A stretch of 64,000 bases of DNA, taken from positions 1-64,000 of the forward strand of contig NZ_LT984895.1 of the NCBI RefSeq assembly GCF_900258505.1, given 5' to 3'. The notes under the pieces were generated by a model. The model was not told the DNA's origin. It saw nothing but the letters and a program-made list of their open reading frames with translations, and made no database searches. The position numbers and the translations under genes were made by a program. The stretch comes from Brachybacterium timonense (lineage in GTDB: Bacteria > Actinomycetota > Actinomycetes > Actinomycetales > Dermabacteraceae). Positions 25,206 to 33,671 of this stretch are shown here, one piece after another. Each line of letters begins with the position of its first letter. Position 1 is the first letter of the stretch.

Positions 25206-25676
25206 TCAGGCCCCGGAGACCGCGGCGGCGAGCTGGTTGAGGGAGTCCTCGAGCTGCTCGGCGGAGACGACCGGGAACAGGGAGATGAGCTTGTCGTCCG
25301 TGACCTTGGACCAGTCGTAGGTGAGGGTGACCTCGGTGGTGTTGGCGTCGGTCGCGTTGAGAGCGTAGACGTAGGTCCACCCGGCGGGCTCGTCCTTGTT
25401 CTGCTCCTGAGCGGGGGCCCAGCCGATGAGCTTGTTCTCGTCGAAGGCGATCACGTGGTTATGCATCACGTAGTCGCCACCCATGGCCTCAGCGTGCATG
25501 TTCATCACAAACTTCTCGCCGCTGGCGGTGATCCGCTCGGTGTCCGTGCTCGAGACGACCATGCCGGAACCGTCGAAGCTCGGGTGCTTGGCCGGCAAGC
25601 TGAGCAGGTCGAAGATGTCCTTCGCTGCGGCATCGATAGTGCGGGTGACGGTGATGGACGTGTTGTTACCAGTCAT
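25206..25676 (-). CDS. SRPBCC-family protein
   Basis: The 156-residue protein fits the START/polyketide-cyclase-like fold: ITVTRTIDAAAKDIFDLLS at the N-terminus, then FDENKLIGWAP, WTYVYALNATDANTTEVTLT and a C-terminal helix. Members bind hydrophobic ligands; function here is unknown. The ATG at 25676 follows AGAGG; an in-frame extension to 25736 is rejected. Repeat arrays flank the gene on both sides, so it appears to be a single-gene unit. Confidence 0.78.
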   Translation of the reverse strand: MTGNNTSITVTRTIDAAAKDIFDLLSLPAKHPSFDGSGMVVSSTDTERITASGEKFVMNMHAEAMGGDYVMHNHVIAFDENKLIGWAPAQEQNKDEPAGWTYVYALNATDANTTEVTLTYDWSKVTDDKLISLFPVVSAEQLEDSLNQLAAAVSGA

Positions 25677-25780
25677 GCCTCTACCCTGCCCCTCGACGGC
25701 CCGTGACGCCACGGGGAGCCGACCGATCGGTCCCACTGCCCGACTGACCAGTGCAGATACGTGTCCGCGTCACGGACGCG

Positions 25781-25933
25781 GTGAGCCGTCGCGCCCAGAG
25801 TCAGAAGAGATCAGTCGCCACCAGCCGAGTTATCAGATCGGTGAACCGCCAAACCCAGAGTCAAAAGAGATCAGTCGCCACCAGCAAAGCTGCCAGATCC
25901 GTGAGCCGTCGCACCCAGAGCCAGAGCGGTGAG
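25781..25933. repeat. 60-bp tandem repeat
   Basis: Units start at 25781, 25841 and 25901 (GTGAGCCGTCGC..., GTGAACCGCC..., GTGAGCCGTCGC...), the last incomplete. The core AAGAGATCAGTCGCCACCAG is identical in units 1 and 2. The array is AT-richer than its surroundings and lies in the 981-bp gene-free stretch 25677-26657. Confidence 0.93.
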
Positions 25934-26167
25934 TTCGGCTGCGGCCCGCTGCGCAGCGACCGCGAGGTCAGGCCCGCCCTCCCGCTGATGCCGCCTCGCG
26001 ACGCATCCACAGTTGCGGGCCGGTGACGCCAGCCCCGTCCTCCTGCTGATGCCGGTCGATCTGCGAGAACGGCAGGTCAGAGTCGGTGGCGCCGTTGGTG
26101 TGCGACGGGCTCCGGATCGACTCACGGGAGACAACGCTGGGGGTGGCGGCGCGTTTGTGACTGACAG

Positions 26168-26261
26168 GCCGTAGGAAATCGGTACTGGAGCATGGCGCCG
26201 ATGGGCCTTGGAGGGGCGGCGACACGTTCCAGTACCGATTCCCTCCCGAGGCCGCGGCCAC
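26168..26261. repeat. 94-bp palindromic element, copy A
   Basis: The ends are inverted: GGAAATCGGTACTGGA (26174-26189) and TCCAGTACCGATTCCC (26228-26243) match at 15 of 16 pairs. The element closes with GAGGCCGCGGCCAC. Its twin is at 26374-26467. Confidence 0.88.
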
Positions 26262-26271
26262 GCGGCCGCGA

Positions 26272-26352
26272 GGCTAGCGTGACGACGCCGCAGGGCTAGT
26301 GCGGCGAGCCGGTAGGGCTAGCGTGACGACGCCGCAGGGCTAGTGCGGCGAG
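26272..26352. repeat. 44-bp-spaced direct repeat between the twin elements
   Basis: A 37-bp sequence beginning GGCTAGCGTGACGACGCCGC occurs at 26272-26308 and 26316-26352 without change. Confidence 0.9.
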
Positions 26353-26373
26353 GCGTAGGGAATCGGTACTCGA

Positions 26374-26467
26374 GCCGTAGGAAATCGGTACTGGAGCGTG
26401 GTGCCGAAGGGCCCAGGAGGGGCGGCGACACGTTCCAATACCGATTCCCTCCCGAGGCCGCGGCCAC
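26374..26467. repeat. 94-bp palindromic element, copy B
   Basis: Same length and plan as copy A, with arms at 26380-26395 and 26434-26449 and several substitutions between the arms. A third, lone left arm (GGGAATCGGTACTCGA) lies just before it at 26358-26373. No protein of its own is credible. Confidence 0.88.
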
Positions 26468-26620
26468 AGGGCCGCGGGGCAACGCGGCCACGGGCCAAGG
26501 CGGCCACCAGGCAACGAGGCAACGAGGCAACGAGGCCAGGGGCACAAGCCCACAGGACCGCGAGAACAGGGCAACGGGCCAACAAGGCCACAGGGGCACA
26601 GGCCACGGGGGCTAGGTGCC
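26468..26620. repeat. Degenerate short repeats rich in GGCAACG/GGCCA
   Basis: The stretch holds three 8-bp units AGGCAACG in a row and many looser copies of GGGCAACG and AGGCCAC. It completes the gene-free interval before gluD and shows no coding pattern. Confidence 0.7.
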
Positions 26621-26657
26621 CGCGTGCTGCGGCAAGGCCAGCGCACCGAGCACAGGC

Positions 26658-27470
26658 TCAGCTCCTCGCCGCACGCTTTTTCATGCGGGCATCGAGCAGC
26701 AGCGCGATCCGGGTGAGGATCATATTGAGCACGATGTAGATGAGGGACACCACCACGTAGGTCTGCAGCAGGTACCGGGTGATGGAGACCATCGTCTTGC
26801 CCTGGAACTGCAGCTCGTTGTAGCTGACCACGTAGCCGAGCGTGGAGTCCTTCAGCAGGGTGACCAGCGCAAGGATCAGCGAGGGCATCACCAGGCGGAT
26901 CGCCTGCGGCAGCACCACGTGACGCATCGCCTGGGTGCGGCTCAAGCCGATCACGGCGGCGGCCTCATGCTGGCCCTTGTCCACGGCGTTGATGCCGGCA
27001 CGGAACACTTCGGCAGTGGTCGCGGCGGAGACCAGGATCATTGGGATCACGAGCATCCAGAACCGCGAGAAGGTCACCCCATAGGCGGGCAGGAGCAGCA
27101 GGAACGCGTAGACCACCAGCAGCATGGGGACGCCACGGAAGAACTCGATCACGGCGGTCGCAGCCCAGCTGATGGGGCGGGTCGACGCCAGGCGCCCGAG
27201 CGCGAGCAGCAGCCCCAGCGGGAAGGCGAACAGGGCCGCCACGGCGGTGGCCTTCAGCGTGCCGGCAAGGCCCTTCCACAGGAAGGCGATGTAGTCCGCA
27301 CGCAGGTAGACGACCCATTTTCCGGGGTCGAGCTGTTTGTTGGCCTGCAGCTGGATCAGTGCGCCGATCGCGGCTGCGATGAACACGACGATGGCGAGGA
27401 TCGACAGCAGCAGGATGCGCCGACGACCCTTGGGGCCGGGGGCGTCGAACAGGACGTGGCTTGCGCTCAT
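26658..27470 (-). CDS. gluD: Amino-acid ABC transporter permease, GluD type
   Basis: The 270-residue permease has an N-terminal cytoplasmic tail, about six helices and a HisM-type EAA loop (AAAVIGLSRTQAMRHVVLPQ). The start at 27470 overlaps the gluC stop by 4 nt. It pairs with GluC to form the channel for glutamate or a related polar amino acid. The gene order ATPase, binding protein, permease, permease is that of corynebacterial gluABCD. Confidence 0.88.
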   Translation of the reverse strand: MSASHVLFDAPGPKGRRRILLLSILAIVVFIAAAIGALIQLQANKQLDPGKWVVYLRADYIAFLWKGLAGTLKATAVAALFAFPLGLLLALGRLASTRPISWAATAVIEFFRGVPMLLVVYAFLLLLPAYGVTFSRFWMLVIPMILVSAATTAEVFRAGINAVDKGQHEAAAVIGLSRTQAMRHVVLPQAIRLVMPSLILALVTLLKDSTLGYVVSYNELQFQGKTMVSITRYLLQTYVVVSLIYIVLNMILTRIALLLDARMKKRAARS

Positions 27471-28168
27471 GCCTGGGCACCTGCCTTCACATCGAGGGTG
27501 CGGCGAGATCGGCCGCCGCTGCGGCGGGAGAACGGCGAGACCGCGGCTTCGATCCGTCGGCCCGCATAGGCGGCCACCAGGGCGATCGTGAGGTACACGG
27601 CGCCGGAGAACAGGAAGAACACCACGGCCTGCGCGGTCCGACCGGACAGCGCCTGGGACACGTAGGTGAGCTCATGGACGGCGATCGCGGCGCATAGGGC
27701 GGAGCCGAGCAGCGTACCGATGAACACGTTCACCAGGGGCTGCACCATGGCCGCGAAAGCCTGGGGCAGCACCACGTGCCGCAGCGTGCCGATGAAGCCC
27801 AGGCCGATCGAGCGGGCCGCCTCCGCATGCCCCACCGGCACCGTGTTGATGCCGGAGCGCACGTTCTCGCAGATGAACGCCGCGGAGCTGAGGGTCAGCC
27901 CCAGCACGCCGCTCCAGAAGTAGCTCAGGCGCAGCCCGGCGTCGGGCATGCCGTGCGCGATGAGGATCAGCAGGCTGAGCAGCGGGATGTTGCGGAAGAT
28001 CTCCACGTACACGGTGCCGAACCAGCGCAGCGGCGGCACCGGGCTCACCCGGAACACGGCCAGCACTGTGCCGAGCATCAGTGCAAAGCCGTACCCGAAC
28101 ACGGTGAGCCCCAGGGTGTATGCCGCGCCCTGCAGCAGCATGGGCAGGCTCTGGACGATCAGGTCCAT
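27467..28168 (-). CDS. gluC: Amino-acid ABC transporter permease, GluC type
   Basis: The 233-residue permease has about five helices and the EAA loop AARSIGLGFIGTLRHVVLPQ. It begins 105 bp after the gluB stop, and its stop overlaps the start of gluD. The C-terminal tail is Arg/Ser-rich. Substrate assignment follows the operon order and is an inference. Confidence 0.88.
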   Translation of the reverse strand: MDLIVQSLPMLLQGAAYTLGLTVFGYGFALMLGTVLAVFRVSPVPPLRWFGTVYVEIFRNIPLLSLLILIAHGMPDAGLRLSYFWSGVLGLTLSSAAFICENVRSGINTVPVGHAEAARSIGLGFIGTLRHVVLPQAFAAMVQPLVNVFIGTLLGSALCAAIAVHELTYVSQALSGRTAQAVVFFLFSGAVYLTIALVAAYAGRRIEAAVSPFSRRSGGRSRRTLDVKAGAQA

Positions 28169-28273
28169 GCGGACTCCTCACGCACCGGCGTCGTCCTTAC
28201 GGGCGCGTCCGGCTGACGGGCCGGGCGGACGGGGTAGGGAACCCGCCCGCCGCGGCACTGGATTCAGACGAGA

Positions 28274-29245
28274 TCAGGCGGGCAGGTCGCCGGGCTTCGG
28301 CGGCTCGGGGGCGTCACCGTCGATGACGTCGCCGAGCGTGGCCTCCCACAGCTTCTTCCAGGTGCCGTCGTCGATGATCTCCTGCAGGAAGGTGTTGACG
28401 AACTCGAGCGCGTCTTCGTTGTCCTTGGACAGGCCCACACCGTAGGGGTCGTCGACGAACGGTTCACCGACGACAGTCACCTCGGGGTCCGCCTTGGAGT
28501 TGCCGAGCAGCACGCCCTGGTCGAGCACGTACGCGTCGACACGACCCTGCTTGAGGGCGGCCACGCAGGATTCGTTGTCCGGCAGCTGCTGGACCTCGCC
28601 GGGGTCTTTCACGTTCTCTTCGACCGCCTGGATGCCGGTCGAGTTCGCCTGGGTGACGATCTTCTTGCCGCTGAGGTCGTCGGGGCCGGTGATGGAGTCC
28701 TTGTCCTCGGTGCGCACCTGGATAGCGGTGCCGGAGGTGTAGTAGGGGCCGGCGAAGTTGATGACCTGCAGGCGCTCGGGGGTGATCGAGTAGGTGGCGA
28801 TCACGCAGTCGACGGTGCCGTTTTGCACCATGGTCTCACGGGTCTCGACGGTGGTATCGATGTATTCGACCTTGTCCGCGCCGTCCTCACCCAGGATGTA
28901 GCGGGCCAGCAGCTGGGTGATGCCGGCGTCGAAGCCGGTGACCTTGTCGGTGGACGGGTCGATCAGGGAGAACACCTGGTTGGCGGTGGTGCCGCCACGC
29001 TTGAGGGTGCCCGCTTCTTTGATGGCGGTGGCCCAGGCGCTCGCGGAGATCGCGGCGTCGTCGGCGATCGGGCCGCCGGCGATGGCGTCATCGTACGCGG
29101 CGCCGCTGCCGTCAGAGTCGTCGCCGCCCAGCGACGGGCCGTCACCGGTGTCGGAGGAGCAGGCGGCGAGTGCCGCGCCCAGGGGGAGGGCGCCGGCGGC
29201 GGCCACGAGCGCGCGTCGGCTGGGGCGGAGGGTGGAGTCGGTCAT
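28274..29245 (-). CDS. gluB: Amino-acid ABC transporter binding lipoprotein, GluB type
   Basis: The 323-residue protein starts with a twin-Arg-like PSRRALVAAAGAL segment and lipobox LAAC with Cys29. The SBP_bac_3 fold is shown by KVTGFDAGITQLLARYILGE, DCVIATYSITPERLQVINFA and DDPYGVGLSKDNEDALEFVN. An Asp/Gly-rich linker follows the lipid anchor. The ATG at 29245 follows AGAGGA. It should bind an acidic or polar amino acid outside the membrane. An 18-bp repeat array separates it from gluA. Confidence 0.88.
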   Translation of the reverse strand: MTDSTLRPSRRALVAAAGALPLGAALAACSSDTGDGPSLGGDDSDGSGAAYDDAIAGGPIADDAAISASAWATAIKEAGTLKRGGTTANQVFSLIDPSTDKVTGFDAGITQLLARYILGEDGADKVEYIDTTVETRETMVQNGTVDCVIATYSITPERLQVINFAGPYYTSGTAIQVRTEDKDSITGPDDLSGKKIVTQANSTGIQAVEENVKDPGEVQQLPDNESCVAALKQGRVDAYVLDQGVLLGNSKADPEVTVVGEPFVDDPYGVGLSKDNEDALEFVNTFLQEIIDDGTWKKLWEATLGDVIDGDAPEPPKPGDLPA

Positions 29246-29368
29246 GGTTCCTCTTTCGGGTCGGAGCGGGCGGTGAGCGGTGCCGCGCTGCAGGTCAGTC
29301 GCCGGGTGGCGAGGGTGGTCGGTGGGGCGGAGAAACGATTCGATCGGTGAGGCTACGGGGGCTGGTGC

Positions 29369-29458
29369 GGTCAGCGGGCCAGCGGCGGTCAGCAGGCCAG
29401 CGGCGGTCAGCGGGCCAGCGGCGGTCAGCAGGCCAGCGGGGGTCAGTTGGGCAGCGCG
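29369..29458. repeat. 18-bp tandem repeat between gluA and gluB
   Basis: Four full units of GGTCAGCRGGCCAGCGGC start at 29369, 29387, 29405 and 29423, with a decayed fifth. The variable base alternates G, A, G, A, so the array grew as a 36-bp block. It is inside the probable operon, downstream of gluA and upstream of gluB. Confidence 0.93.
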
Positions 29459-29484
29459 GGCAGTCAATCGGTGAGTGCGGGCGG

Positions 29485-30279
<795 letters not shown>

Positions 30280-30303
30280 GAGCAGAGCATGAGGCCTCAC
30301 ACC

Positions 30304-30323
30304 CCGATGTGTCCAAACATCGG
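30304..30323. promoter_or_regulatory. Dyad upstream of gluA
   Basis: CCGATGT (30304-30310) is the exact reverse complement of ACATCGG (30317-30323), with a 6-nt spacer. A looser TCACA...TGTGA pair lies just beyond. The stretch is AT-rich for this genome, which fits a promoter-operator region. Confidence 0.5.
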
Positions 30324-30498
30324 AATACAAGTTCACACTTCGGAACACTTTTGTGACCAGGGGCGCCGTTCCGAGCGAGCGCTACTCGGATCGGCGCCCC
30401 TGGTCAGGTGGCGGCGGGCAGACTCACGGGCCAGCTGGCAACGGTTCGTCACCGGTCATGCGGATGCGGCGACCGTCCGGTCATCACGTGACGCAGCC

Positions 30499-30586
30499 GA
30501 CACTCCGCTCGGGCTCAGGCCTGGACAGTGCCCGTCTGCGTCGAGGCTTTGCCGAGCGCGACACTCCGCGCGACCTCAGGCCTGGA
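30499..30586. repeat. 61-bp-spaced direct repeat covering the end of pdxK
   Basis: GACACTCCGC followed by CTCAGGCCTGGA occurs at 30499 and 30560 with about 24 of 27 positions alike. The second copy contains the last codons and stop of the minus-strand kinase gene. Confidence 0.75.
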
Positions 30587-31376
30587 AGCCACCCTGGTAG
30601 ACGGCCTCGAACGGCGCGTGGCCACCCTGACGGTTCTCGATGCTGTGGGTGACGACCTTCTTCGCGGTCTGCGCTGCCTCCAGCGGGGTCGCGCCCTTGG
30701 CCAGCTCGGCTGTGATGGCGGCAGCCACGGTGCAACCGGCGCCGGAGACGCGGTGCTCGCCGATCTTGGGGCTGCGCAGCTCCACCATCTGCTCGCCGTC
30801 GTAGAAGACGTCCACAGCGTCCTCACCGGGCAGCTCCGCGCCGCCCTTGGCGACCACCACGGTTCCGTGCAGTTCGTGAATACGCTTGGCGGCCTCCTTG
30901 AGGTCCTCCAGAGTCTCGATCTTCTCCAGGCCGGACAGCACCGTGGACTCGAACACGTTGGGCGTCACCACAGTGGCGAGCGGCAGCATCTGCTCCTTGA
31001 GCGCGTTGTCGGTGTCCAGCGCGGCGCCGGGCTCCTGCCCCTTGCAGATCAGCACCGGGTCGAGCACAACATTGGTGAAGCTGCGCTCGCGCAGCGATGC
31101 GGCAACGGCGTCAATGGTGGTGGGGCTGCCGAGCATGCCGATCTTCACGGTGTCGATGTCGTGCAGCGCGGTGGTGGCCTCGATCTGGTCGCGGATCACC
31201 TGCGGGTCGACCGGCACGAAGCGGTGATTCCAGTCGTTCTTCGGGTCGAAGGAGACGATGCAGGTCAACGCCACCGTGCCGAAGGTACCGAGCTGGTGGA
31301 ACGTCTTGAGGTCGGTCTGCGCGCCAGCGCCTCCGGTGGCTTCGGAGCCGGCGATGGACAGGGCGACGTGTGCCAT
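30576..31376 (-). CDS. pdxK: Pyridoxal/pyridoxine kinase, ThiD-like type
   Basis: The 266-residue ribokinase-fold protein has GSEATGGAG at residues 10-18, DPVLICKGQEPG, TVVTPNVFESTVLSGL and SGAGCTVAAAITAEL. These follow Gram-positive PdxK more closely than housekeeping ThiD, notably the CKG and the Cys in SGAGC. It would phosphorylate pyridoxal, pyridoxine or pyridoxamine. The ATG at 31376 follows AGGAGGG. ThiD activity cannot be excluded. PdxH is encoded at 47432. Confidence 0.82.
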   Translation of the reverse strand: MAHVALSIAGSEATGGAGAQTDLKTFHQLGTFGTVALTCIVSFDPKNDWNHRFVPVDPQVIRDQIEATTALHDIDTVKIGMLGSPTTIDAVAASLRERSFTNVVLDPVLICKGQEPGAALDTDNALKEQMLPLATVVTPNVFESTVLSGLEKIETLEDLKEAAKRIHELHGTVVVAKGGAELPGEDAVDVFYDGEQMVELRSPKIGEHRVSGAGCTVAAAITAELAKGATPLEAAQTAKKVVTHSIENRQGGHAPFEAVYQGGFQA

Positions 31377-31456
31377 GAAGGACCCTCCTGGGGTGTGTCG
31401 AGACGGTGCCGCGGGCCGGGCGCGTTGCGCTCCGGCCGCTGCGGCGGTGTGCCGTG

Positions 31457-31562
31457 CGCTCCCAGGGGCCGACGCGTCGACTGCCCGTCGCACGGGGTGC
31501 ACTGCACGCTCCCAGGGGGCTGCTCCCCCGTCGCGCAGGTGCCCGGGCCGCGCGCTCCCAGG
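31457..31562. repeat. Three spaced copies of CGCTCCCAGGG
   Basis: Copies start at 31457, 31507 and 31553 (periods 50 and 46). They lie in the 307-bp divergent gap between pdxK and gtrA, which holds no other feature apart from the gtrA -10. Confidence 0.65.
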
Positions 31563-31670
31563 GCGTTGATCCGGTGCGGATCGGCCCGTCGCAGCGGCCG
31601 AGCATCGATCCTATGCCGACGGGTCATGCCCGGGCGAACCGGCCGACGGATGCGGTCATGCCAGCTCGGG

Positions 31671-31676
31671 TACAGT
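31671..31676 (+). promoter_or_regulatory. -10 hexamer of a likely leaderless gtrA promoter
   Basis: TACAGT lies 7 nt before the GTG at 31684 and overlaps the alternative GTG at 31675. This supports the later start. Confidence 0.45.
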
Positions 31677-31683
31677 GCCCGGC

Positions 31684-32199
31684 GTGCCGACGCCACCGAC
31701 GAATGCAGCATCCGCCCCGGATGCGAAGCCCCCGACGCGGCCCGCGTCGTCGGCCCGTGCACGGCTGGCGGCGCATCTGCGTCCCACGCTGAAGTTCCTC
31801 ACCGTCGGCGGCGTGGTGTTCCTCTTCGATGCCGCGATGTACAACCTGCTGGTGTTCTGGCATCCGACGCAGGGGTGGGGCACCGGGCTGATGCATGGCC
31901 ATCCGCTCACCGCGAAGGTGCTCACGATCGCGACGGCATCAGTGCTCACATACCTGGGCAATCGTCTGTGGACGTTCTCGGATCGGCCCCGGCCCTCGAC
32001 GGCGCGTTCGGTCGCGCTATTCGTGCTGGTGAACATCATCGCCTCGGGGCTGCAGCTGGGCTGCCTGGGCTTTTCCCGGTACGTGCTGGGGCTAGATTCG
32101 GCACTTGCGGACAACATCTCCGGCACCTTCATCGGGCAGATCGTCTCCACCACGTTCCGGTACATCACGTACGGGCGGTGGGTGTTCCCGAAGCGGTAA
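31684..32199 (+). CDS. GtrA-family membrane protein
   Basis: The 171-residue protein has four hydrophobic segments and the GtrA pattern: LKFLTVGGVVFLFDAAMYNL, then VLTYLGNRLWTFSD and a final FRYITYGRWVFPKR. GtrA proteins are thought to flip undecaprenyl-linked sugars for glycosylation of wall polymers. GTG 31684 is favoured by the TACAGT 7 nt upstream; GTG 31675 would add three residues. The neighbours give no functional clue. Confidence 0.85.
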   Translation: MPTPPTNAASAPDAKPPTRPASSARARLAAHLRPTLKFLTVGGVVFLFDAAMYNLLVFWHPTQGWGTGLMHGHPLTAKVLTIATASVLTYLGNRLWTFSDRPRPSTARSVALFVLVNIIASGLQLGCLGFSRYVLGLDSALADNISGTFIGQIVSTTFRYITYGRWVFPKR

Positions 32200-32235
32200 G
32201 GCGCCGGGGCGGGCCGCCTCTGGAAGCATGGGCCT

Positions 32236-33477
32236 ATGCAGAACATTGGCTCCCTCATCAGCGGTCCCTGGACCAGCGCCGCCCGCGGCGCGAACCTGCT
32301 CGACGACGACGGGCAGGCCGTCCCCACCGTGTTCGCGCGTATGTCCGCGCTTGCTGCCCGCACGGGAGCGCTGAACCTTGGTCAGGGTTTCCCGGACACG
32401 GATCCGCCCACGGCCGTTGCAGAGGCGGCGATCACCGCGATCCGTGAGGGGCATAACCAGTACCCGCCGGGGCTCGGCACCCCGGAGCTGCGTGAGGCGA
32501 TCGCTGCCCACCAGCGGCACTGGTACGGCCTGGACTGGGATCCGGAAACCGAGGTTCTGGTCACTGCTGGCGCGACGGAGGCTCTTGCGGCCACGCTGCT
32601 TGCGCTCGTCTCCCCCGGCGACGAGGTGCTCACCCTCGAGCCTTTCTATGACGCGTACGCCGCTGTGATCGCCCTAGCGGGCGGGGTGCATCGCACGGTT
32701 CCGCTGCAGTTCGATACCGACGTCGACGGTGATCTGCGCATCGGCGTGGACCCGGCCGCCCTTCGTGCGGCGATCACCGACCGCACGCGGCTGGTCCTTG
32801 TGAACTCTCCACACAATCCGACGGGTCTGATGCTCTCGGATGAGGCTCTTGCCGCAATCGTCGCGGCGGCGCAGGAGCACGACGCACTCATCGTCACCGA
32901 CGAGGTCTACGAGCACCTCACCTACTCCCGCCCGCACCGGCCTGTGGCGTCGCTGCCGGGCGCAGCGGAGCGCACGGTGTCGATCTCCTCGGCAGGCAAG
33001 ACTCTGTCTGTGACCGGGTGGAAGATCGGCTGGGTGTGTGCCCGCCCTGAGCTGATCACGGCTGTTCTCGCAGTCAAGCAGTGGCTTACCTATGTCTCTG
33101 GCGGTCCGTTCCAGCCGGCGGTTGCGGCGGGGCTGCGGCTGCCCGATGAGGTGTTCGCGGGCATCGCCCAGGATCTGCGGGAGAAGCGTGACCTGCTGCT
33201 GGATGGCGTGCGCGCGGCGGGGTCGCGCGTGGCCGTGCCGGAGGCCGGCTACTTCGTGGTGGCCGACGCCGCCCCGCTCGGGGTGCGTGATGCCGAGCAG
33301 CTGTGCGAGGAGCTTCCTCAGCGCGCCGGTGTGGTCGCGATTCCGCTGTCGGCCTTCTGCAGCCCCGCGACTGCACCGGATGCCGCGTCGATGCTGCGCT
33401 TTGCGTTCTGTAAGGACCGCGCAACACTCGAGGAGGCCGCGCGTCGACTCGCCGCATGGGGACGAGCCGAGGGCTGA
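32236..33477 (+). CDS. PLP-dependent aminotransferase, DapC/kynurenine-aminotransferase-like
   Basis: The 413-residue class I aminotransferase has NLGQGFPDTDPP, NSPHNPTG, DEVYEHL and SSAGKTLSVTGWKIGW with the PLP-binding Lys near 255. The pattern matches mycobacterial DapC (N-succinyldiaminopimelate aminotransferase), including FCKRD-like FCKDRATLEEA at the end. Methionine or kynurenine aminotransferases share it, so lysine synthesis is probable but not certain. The last codons are repeated twice downstream at 60-bp intervals. Confidence 0.85.
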   Translation: MQNIGSLISGPWTSAARGANLLDDDGQAVPTVFARMSALAARTGALNLGQGFPDTDPPTAVAEAAITAIREGHNQYPPGLGTPELREAIAAHQRHWYGLDWDPETEVLVTAGATEALAATLLALVSPGDEVLTLEPFYDAYAAVIALAGGVHRTVPLQFDTDVDGDLRIGVDPAALRAAITDRTRLVLVNSPHNPTGLMLSDEALAAIVAAAQEHDALIVTDEVYEHLTYSRPHRPVASLPGAAERTVSISSAGKTLSVTGWKIGWVCARPELITAVLAVKQWLTYVSGGPFQPAVAAGLRLPDEVFAGIAQDLREKRDLLLDGVRAAGSRVAVPEAGYFVVADAAPLGVRDAEQLCEELPQRAGVVAIPLSAFCSPATAPDAASMLRFAFCKDRATLEEAARRLAAWGRAEG

Positions 33478-33600
33478 AACAACGGGACCGCGTGGCCTTC
33501 ATCCCGACTCGCCACGTGGGGCAGGCCGGGGATTACAACCGAGGTCGGTGCGGCTAGTGCGGAGCGACTCGCCGCATGGGCGCGGGCCGACGGCTGAGCT
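33446..33600. repeat. 60-bp-spaced repeat covering the aminotransferase end
   Basis: GACTCGCCGCATGGGG at 33446 (coding for the last residues) recurs as GACTCGCCACGTGGGG at 33506 and GACTCGCCGCATGGGC at 33566. Similarity extends about 30 nt in each. Periods are exactly 60 and 60. Confidence 0.8.
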
Positions 33601-33612
33601 GTGTCCACTGAC

Positions 33613-33652
33613 GACTGTGGGGCGCCGCGGTCACCCGCGACGCCCCACAGTC
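33613..33652. terminator. Very strong bidirectional terminator
   Basis: GACTGTGGGGCG (33613-33624) pairs perfectly with CGCCCCACAGTC (33641-33652). Inside it, CGCGG-tcac-CCGCG forms a second stem. It separates the convergent aminotransferase and DUF4352 genes. Confidence 0.8.
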
Positions 33653-33671
33653 AGAATCGGTCTGGTTCAGA

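Noticed and set aside
25677-26657. Small reading frames in the repeat-rich gap
   Set aside because: All frames overlap direct or inverted repeats, lack ribosome sites and show no third-base bias of a gene.
28169-28273. Terminator or regulatory element between gluB and gluC
   Set aside because: No convincing hairpin or dyad; the genes are probably co-transcribed.
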